A DNA stretch of 64,000 bases from Lepisosteus oculatus (taxonomy: Eukaryota; Chordata; Actinopteri; Semionotiformes; Lepisosteidae), in contig NC_090704.1 in NCBI RefSeq assembly GCF_040954835.1, positions 43,962,979 to 44,026,978 on the forward strand, given 5' to 3'. Position 1 is the stretch's first letter. Each line of letters starts with the position of its first letter. The notes beneath the pieces were generated by a model. That model made no database searches. It was given only the letters and a program-made list of their open reading frames with translations, and was not told where the DNA came from. This document shows, piece after piece, positions 57,556-64,000 of the stretch. The position numbers and the translations under genes are program-made.

Positions 57556-58785
57556 GCGCTGAAAACAAATGCTGAAGGCATTCAGAACATTTTTAAGTGA
57601 TTCAATTGACTCTACAAATGCTTAATTTCAACCAAGAACAGTTTAAAAATGTCTAAAATTTAATTTAAAAAAATGGTTCGGGATTATGTCTTAAATGCAT
57701 ATATTTTTTTTCTTGGATATGGGAGGGACTCCTGCATTTCGTTAGCGGTACACTGATCCGCAAGCGACGCGTCCTTGGTGACTTCTGGAACTAGAAATCG
57801 AGGCCTGAAACAGACTCGAGAGCCACTCCTGTCGCTCTGCCTCAGGCTGGAGAGAAAGTTTCGTTCGCACTTGGGAATCCGGGATAGACCTGATAGTCAG
57901 ACCGTATACAGTCGCACATCGCAAGTCTGGCTTAAGTAACATCTTTTTACACGGGACTACGAGAGCGCGTTAAAAACTTAAACTATGACTTAACCTAACT
58001 AACTTGAAATCATATGCTGAATAATTTATTAATGAATGAATTAGACTGATAACAAGAATAATGCCATTTTCCACTCCAGCTGGGAGACTGCATATAAACG
58101 CTTCCGCTAATTGAGTGACTCCACCTCTACGAGCCTTATTCTGAGGCGGGTTTAACGCACTGAGCGACACGACGAAGTGACTAGTCATATAAATATTCAT
58201 GACCGAATTCGCGGGATTAACTCTTTCTCCGCTCCTGCAGAAGATTTGATTGTCTCTTTCTAGCGGGACGATCATGACCTCCTCGCCCCCCTCCCCGAAC
58301 AGTGTTGCGCTGAAACTGAAAGGCAACTTCCACCATAGCGGTGCGATAGTGTCATCCGAGCTACAATCTGCTCAAAAGTCATCATGTGAGGACTTTTTCC
58401 GCGCACAAAAGACGGGCTTCGCTTTTTTTTTTTTAACCGCATCGGGCACTGAACTCCAAACTCAAGTCGGACCATTTCATGCGGTTTGCGCCATAATCAC
58501 CCGGACAAGCCCACATTTCTGAATCAAGTACTGGAAACAAAGTCGTCTCTTTGTGATGTGTATTTCCAGCTGAATGTCTTTTTTTTTTTGTGTGTATTTA
58601 TTCGTTGCGCTTAAAAGCCGGGTCTTTTGCCATCTCAGTACTGCCATTCAGATAATCCGTTTGAATAACATTTACTTCACGTTACCCTAGTAGACCACTA
58701 AAATGATATTTGCTTCCCAATGGGATTATCCCTCAGTGAAAATAAACCAGACACAATTCTTTAGGTTATCAGGGGTTTTTTTTTT

Positions 58786-58798
58786 GGAGGGGGGGGGG
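58786..58798. repeat. Poly-G tract
   Basis: GGAGGGGGGGGGG after an oligo-T run, at the left border of the CpG-dense stretch. Confidence 0.85.
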
Positions 58799-58940
58799 TC
58801 CGTATATTTATTCACTGATTTTGTCTTTGGGGGCTCAGAAGACCATGAAATCTTCTAAAGTCTCCGCCGCTTTAAAGACAGGTTGTGCGCTCATGTCACC
58901 CGCGGCTGGGGGTTTTGTCCCAAGGACTAACAAAAAAAAA

Positions 58941-58978
58941 AAGGAGGTGGGGGGTGGTGGTGGTGGTGGGGGGGGGGC
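58941..58978 (+). repeat. G-rich tract with quadruplex potential
   Basis: GGAGGTGGGGGGTGGTGGTG, then GTGGTGGGGGGGGGG: several G runs on the plus strand within the CpG-dense stretch. Confidence 0.85.
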
Positions 58979-59133
58979 TTCTTAAGCATTCTCGCGGCTA
59001 GTTCACCTCTGTCCCGGGCTCCGGCGCCGCGCGGGTCCAGGAGGGCTCGGCCGCTCGCGCGCACGCACACACACCTCTCTTCTTCGGGAAAGGGGGCAGG
59101 AGTCTCAGGAAGACGTCTTTAAAGGGGCTGTGA

Positions 59134-59148
59134 CCCCCCCCCCCCCCC
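59134..59148. repeat. Poly-C tract (15 C)
   Basis: A run of 15 C followed by ACACCCCC: G-rich on the minus strand, opposite to the tract at 58941. Confidence 0.9.
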
Positions 59149-59260
59149 ACACCCCCGCTGCATTTTGTAAGCGCGTGAGAAAGATATAACGGAACACCCT
59201 CGGCCGGCTCTCCAAATACGTTCTCTGTGAGAGGTAAGGCAATGCTTACCCGGTGTAAAC

Positions 59261-62200
59261 TTTGCAGCGAGGTATTCTTTGAAACACGTCTAACCGCGGC
59301 CGTGTAACAACGTGATTCTGGCAAACGTACTTTATAAGCAGAAATCCAATACTTTGTTTAGAATACATGCGATTTATACGGCCCGGTTGTTGTTGTTGTT
59401 GTTGTTTTTTTTAATTGTGTTCTTGCTTTTGCTCTCCTGTTAAGTATTCGGGGGACTGCGTGAAGGCAGCTTGTCCTGTGAACTGAATGTCACTGACTCG
59501 CGGAGGTTCCCGATCTGCAAGTTGATTATGTCACTATCCGATCGTGCGTTTTATTGGACGGTTAATACCGGGCCAGCTTTCAAAAGGTCTGCGTTAAAAT
59601 ATATAACATCTGTCGTACTCGATTGAAAAGGCAAGGAACGGAGGAAATATTGCAAAGGCTAATACGATTACGTTATCAACATTTAAATCATATCCCATTT
59701 ATAGTGACATCATTTGATATATCCTTCAAACGTGGATGCAAAATATAATGAAAATATAATTCTCTAATTTATTTGCGAATTGCAAGTGTTTATTTGGACT
59801 AAGAAATAAGTTTGATATGGATTTGGGCAATGTTTATATATTTGTGCACAGATGGAATTACATGTTATAAGTATTATGTATGGCTGCTCTCTCAGTTTTT
59901 TTTTACCTTGAATCAGTCCTTGGTAATTAATTTGGCATTTCAGAACAGCAACTGGACTGGATAATGCCTGCATTCATCTCCCCAGTCTAATCTGAACAAA
60001 ATCTAAAAGAAAAGCTCTCCGAAAGCAAGAAAATGCCATTCGGGTACTATTCAAAAGAACTGTCACTCTAGGGGAATAAATCGCCCCTGAATATTTCACT
60101 TGGGTCTTCGTGAATTTCCATAAAACCTACTACCGCACTGCCAGAAATACAGCACTTTCTTCCTCAAAACGATCACCGTGCAAAGTCAGTTCTCTTGGGG
60201 CAAGTAAATCTAGAATTCCTTTACCTCTCTTACCTTGATTGTTTTAAAAAAGATTTATTAAAATGTCACCAAAACGTTTCACACGATGCCACAAACATTG
60301 AAAGTGTAATTCACAAGTTAAAGCAGCGATCAACTCCCATCGGAAGTAAACCCTTTGCTACATGTATTTTCCAACAAAGAGTAAAATAATTATCAGAATC
60401 AATAATTACCTTAATTTGAAAAATAATAATTTTATTCCCCTTCAAAGTCCTACAAGACGTTTTATCGCCCTTTTTTCTTGGAAGCATGTAATAAAAGTGT
60501 CTAAAATTTTAAAAATCGAGCAAAACCTAACACCTGTCTTGCGCTGGAAATTAATTGGTAAATTAATTAATAGACCCATTAGTGTCGTTGAATCATCATT
60601 CCAATCTTTGTCGCTATGTTTAATCATACGTAACCGACAGAATAAAACCTTTTTTATTCAAAAGTTTAATTCATCAGCAGTGCGATTAGCAGCGTTTATC
60701 GCAGATTCCGTATTACCGACACGTTTTCTAAAATAATTTTAATTAAAAAAAGAAAAGTCAGAAAGCAGTTGTAAGTTTATTCTGTTTATTTTCTAAAAGT
60801 AGTTTATGATTAAATCGTTTTTCATTAATCTAATGTTTTACGAGGAAGTTTATGGACTCCTGAACAAATTGAGGAAAACCGTTTAAGTGTAGAGCCCAGT
60901 TTGTTGTATGAATTACCTTTAAAAACTTACTGTAAATGGTGGGATTTAAATTAAACATAATGGTGCTGTATCATCCCGTAGAGACAGAGTGAACAGAACA
61001 GAAATGTATCCTTTTCGAATGAAAACTGGGAACAGAATTGTTCCTAGCTACAAGCGGGGCGTTTAATTTCAAGTATTGACACAATTTTTCAAATGAAAAA
61101 CAACAGGCTTTTTTCTAAACCGCTGCGACATTTTACTTAAAAAAACATTGCTGCTGTTTACTCTTCAACACATGGATACAAAATTAAGCGGTTTCCCGAA
61201 ATTGCCCTTCTGTAACCCGTTGTGCTGTAATTGTGATATACGAGTCTTTGGTCTCCATTAAACGGTTAAATAAGAATACACGGGTAAATTCGTCATCAAA
61301 ACATAATTTAACAAATGTTTGATATTTGTTCCTTCGGCTCTAGGCCTATTGATCGATCTGTGTGTTAGAATGATAAAGTACCGTGTCCAGTTGATCACGG
61401 GTGTCAGTACAAGAGTACCGCGTATTAACAAGAAGCGTTTCTGAACATCTGCAACACAGGTTCTGGAACGAGTATGGAAATACAGTATGATGATAGTTTT
61501 GTTATGAACATTATCGTCATCGGTAGAAGGAAAATGGATGAAACGGACTCTCAAAGGCTCAACACAATAAGTTTAAAAAATAAAGCGGATGACTTGTCCT
61601 CGTCCTGCATGCGGAACGTCTGGTTCACATGATCCTCCTCCTCCTCATCGCGCCAACTAGTTTGCACCCTCGGTTTCTGAAGCTATTGCCCGCAGAGCTA
61701 TGGGAGAGCAGCCTGCGTGTTTGGGCAGGATAAACATTGTTCTATCACAAAATAATCTCTCCAGAAGGTCAGGCCGGTTCAGCCCATTTGTAGAGATCTG
61801 AAGATGGCAGGACAGTGCGAAAATCAGACCCCTTTCACACCCAGAAGAAAAACAAGCAGGCTGGCGAATACACATCACCAGGAGCTGACATTAGTACAGC
61901 TTCAGGCGTGCACACAGCTTTTGTCTGTCAGGACAAGCCGGGCTGCGCCATCACTTCTGCTTGTTTTAATTATTGGTTTCACCGGACATTCATTCGATGG
62001 GCAAAACATCTGTTATTGTAGAAATCGGGTTAAAGCGATGGGTGAGGACTCCCATTAAGGCACCAATCAGACGTTTCCGAACACATAAAACAGTTAAATA
62101 AACGAATCATTCCAACGAACGATTGCAATTTGTTTTACTTTCGTTGAAATTCCAAATGCAAACATTTTAACAAAAAATGTAAGTCTATGAAAGTTGGGAA

Positions 62201-62850
62201 AGGAATGTCCGGAGGCAATTTATCGACGAAATCTACCCTGCTATCTGCAAAAAGTTTGTCCTGGCCAAGGTGGTGCACGCATATATATATAGAGAGATTC
62301 AATGCGCGAATACATATCTATAATCAAAAGGATACTAAAACGTGTTTTTGCATAGGCGGTGCAAAAAAATGCTTTTAACTAGGAAAAAACTCCAGCTTCG
62401 TGGACAGTGTTAAAAATTCTAAACAAATATTTGTACCAATATCTTTTGACATTTTGAGAACAGGGCAAATAACAGCCGATTTATGTCTGCTTAAAATTCA
62501 AGGCATTTTAACATATTAAAGATATAAAATACACGTAAAGAAAAAAAAACGATCACTCCAAATATTACTTCCTTAATTTGTATATTTTAAGCTTTGCTTT
62601 GATGTGTTACAAAGCAGGAAAAAGGAAAACCGCTCGCAGCCTTGAGAGGTAACTGCAGGAGCTGAAGTTTTCCCTTTTCATTTTGGCGATACGATTTAAC
62701 AAGAACCCGGTAGTAATCCGTTTGATTTTTTTAAACTAAACTCCCACACATCCTCACGATTACCAATTAAAACAGCTATTTACCATTACGAGCCAAGGGC
62801 AAGACCCCAAAGTGTCAAAATTCAGAAGACCACAGGACGGCTCGATTCGT
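59261..62850. other. Intergenic region, no gene seen
   Basis: A/T-rich again, with a (TTG)n run near 59387-59405 and an AT run near 62281. A CCAAT (minus) and a TATATAA-like sequence at about 59.55-59.61 kb resemble a core promoter but are not backed by a transcript. Open frames (for example 60362-60736) are unrecognised and judged chance. Confidence 0.55.
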
Positions 62851-62898
62851 GATTTTACTCGCTGGGCTAATTTGCGTCCTAATTGGGGTCTCTTGTGC

Positions 62899-62911
62899 TG
62901 ACCTTTGCCCA
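62899..62911 (-). promoter_or_regulatory. DR1-type nuclear receptor motif
   Basis: TGACCTTTGCCCA on the plus strand is TGGGCAAAGGTCA on the other: two half-sites spaced by one base, the HNF4/RXR-type DR1. Sequence match only. Confidence 0.4.
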
Positions 62912-63109
62912 TCCCAAAGAAATGGGAGTCGTAAAAACGATTTGGAGAAGGACTGAGGGGCTGTTTCGCGGAGAAGAGTTAACAAATCCCTCTTGGTGAC
63001 AGTGTCAGGAAAGGGAGATGGCTGGAGGAAAAGAGGGGGGAGACGGCAGCGGCCGATACCGAGTTGCCCTGCGGGGAGAGCGGCTGCGGAGCCAAAGACA
63101 CCCCGCTGG

Positions 63110-63240
63110 GGGAGCAGGGCCTGGAGCAGATTAATCAAGCTCTAATTCAATTTACAACAGCCCATTTATTTTGCCTACTCCAGAGGCATTCAGACGGAGA
63201 GCATTTGCATAGTTCTCGATCCTGGACTTTGGCCTGCTGG
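63110..63240. promoter_or_regulatory. Candidate enhancer: homeodomain and octamer motifs
   Basis: Contains GATTAATCAAGCTCTAATTC and CCCATTTATTTTGCC. It also has the octamer ATTTGCAT (63203-63210), the POU-factor site. The motif density in otherwise unique sequence resembles conserved developmental enhancers. Conservation was not tested. Confidence 0.3.
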
Positions 63241-63834
63241 GATCCTTGTGTTTGAAAAGGGGGCCGTGTGTGAATGTGCCAAGCCGGACTGGCACTGACT
63301 GACAGGCGCAATAAGAGGAGGTGGTCAGAGGGCATCCCAGTGGCAAAATACAACCGCCCTTTCACACTGCAAGTCAGCCCTGCAAGTAATCTCATGCGGT
63401 TACACTTACTGTACATTCGTCAGTCTGCAGGTGGCCGGTTTCCGTTCACGCCGACAGAGGCAGCGTGTTTCTTGCAGTCCTCCGTCAGAAGGGAAACCGA
63501 TGCCGGTGGGGCTGGACAGAGGGTCTGAGGATGTGGGCGTTCTTGCCTTTTTTTGCCCCTTGATCGCAGCATATCTGAAGGTGTCGGAATAGATCATGGA
63601 TAATCTGAAGGTCTCGGAAAAAATGCAGCTCTTCCCCCCCTGACGCCTCTACAGCTATTTGAGCAAGGACAATGCAAAACAGAGTAATACTCTGTACCTC
63701 ATTTTCCAAATCACTGGTCTCTTCTTCTGGCCAGAGAACTTAACCAAAGGGGGCGTTATCTCAGAATGGATCAGAGAGCCTAGAAATCTGAGTGTTCAGA
63801 GTATACAAATTATATATTTTGTATACCACTTAAC

Positions 63835-64000
63835 ATAAAGGAGGGGACTCACTTCACCAACAGTGAAGTGCAGCCCCATCTGGGAGACACACAGCAGCCA
63901 TTCCGCACCCGCAGTCCAGCTTCACAGTCGATCAGGTGGGGAGGTGAGAAGCACCATCAGCAGTGGAATTAAGGGGCAACTATAGGGATGCCAGACTGTG
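63835..64000 (-). repeat. Divergent relative of the 5S-type SINE body, cut by window edge
   Basis: GTGCAGCCCCATCTGGGAGA, then CAGCAGCCATTCCGCACCCG and GGAATTAAGGGGCAACTATA. These parallel the minus-strand SINE body (GTGCAGCCCCACCTGG, GGCAGCCATAGTGCGCC, GGGGATTATTAGGAGGC) but with many changes. Confidence 0.4.

Larger units (their letters stand above)
53141..58840. other. Intergenic region, right part
   Basis: No supported gene. Contains a truncated SINE (54362-54700), an AT/TG tract near 54180 and a triplet repeat (57512-57555). From about 54.7 kb onward CpG dinucleotides become more frequent and repeats rarer than to the left. Confidence 0.55.
58850..59260 (+). promoter_or_regulatory. CpG-dense island, candidate promoter/first exon region
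   Basis: The most CpG-dense stretch in the window (CCCGGGCTCCGGCGCCGCGC, then GCTCGGCCGCTCGCGCGCAC). A good plus-strand donor, GAGAG|GTAAGG, lies with its GT at 59234. In human and other vertebrates NTN1 starts divergently upstream of PIK3R5 with a non-coding first exon, so this could be its 5' end. No netrin coding sequence is in the window, so the assignment is inference. Confidence 0.35.

Noticed and set aside
58998..59324. 108-codon minus-strand open frame in the CpG island
   Set aside because: Open because of high GC and poly-C (Gly run). No domain.
60362..60736. 124-codon plus-strand open frame
   Set aside because: Composition follows the A/T-rich DNA and no protein family is recognised.
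59261..64000. Netrin-1 coding exon
   Set aside because: Expected from synteny, but no open frame resembles the Cys-rich laminin-N or EGF-like sequence of netrin. It must lie outside the window if present.
1..64000. tRNA genes, CRISPR arrays, bacterial or viral operons
   Set aside because: No clear A/B box pair with a cloverleaf, no regularly spaced repeats, and no dense coding. The sequence is a vertebrate chromosome segment.

Overview
This window is ordinary nuclear DNA from a vertebrate, most likely a ray-finned fish. Evidence for that: short coding exons with GT-AG introns, A/T-rich intergenic DNA, a 5S-rRNA-headed SINE, and dispersed repeats of kinds I associate with fish genomes. I cannot name the species. 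There are no operons, CRISPR arrays or prokaryotic features, and I recognised no tRNA or rRNA gene.

Two related genes lie in tandem on the minus strand. Left edge (1 to about 15.0 kb): the 5' end of pik3r6 (p84/p87, an adaptor subunit of PI3K-gamma). Two coding exons are visible (445-536 and 1108-1212), with a likely CpG-rich promoter and untranslated first exon near 14.9-15.05 kb. The rest of the gene runs off the left edge. Centre (18.7-36.6 kb): a complete pik3r5 (p101, the other PI3K-gamma adaptor). I joined 18 coding exons by reading frame, splice sites and resemblance to mammalian p101. The phases close exactly and give 845 codons plus stop.

The two genes are paralogues: their first introns have the same phases and flank homologous segments. 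Both products bring p110-gamma to G-beta-gamma at the plasma membrane downstream of GPCRs, mainly in leukocytes and heart. The same order and orientation (PIK3R6, PIK3R5, then NTN1) is known on human 17p13.1.

Right part (36.6-64 kb): no coding exon that I can support. It holds dispersed repeats, a broken reverse-transcriptase fragment, a possible untranslated first exon of pik3r5 near 43.3-43.5 kb, and from about 57 kb a more GC-rich, less repeat-rich stretch. That stretch has a CpG-dense core at 58.85-59.25 kb with a good plus-strand donor, and motif clusters at 62.9-63.25 kb. By synteny it could be the 5' regulatory region of a netrin-1 gene beyond the right edge; this is inference, since no netrin coding sequence is in the window.

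Repeats: at least four copies of a 5S-derived SINE plus one divergent relative, four copies of a dispersed 'GGACTGTGGGAGGAAAC' family, three pieces of a second dispersed family, one retroposon 3' end with a hammerhead-like core, and simple repeats. I found nothing that amounts to a new biological system. The best leads are regulatory or mobile-element details listed under findings.
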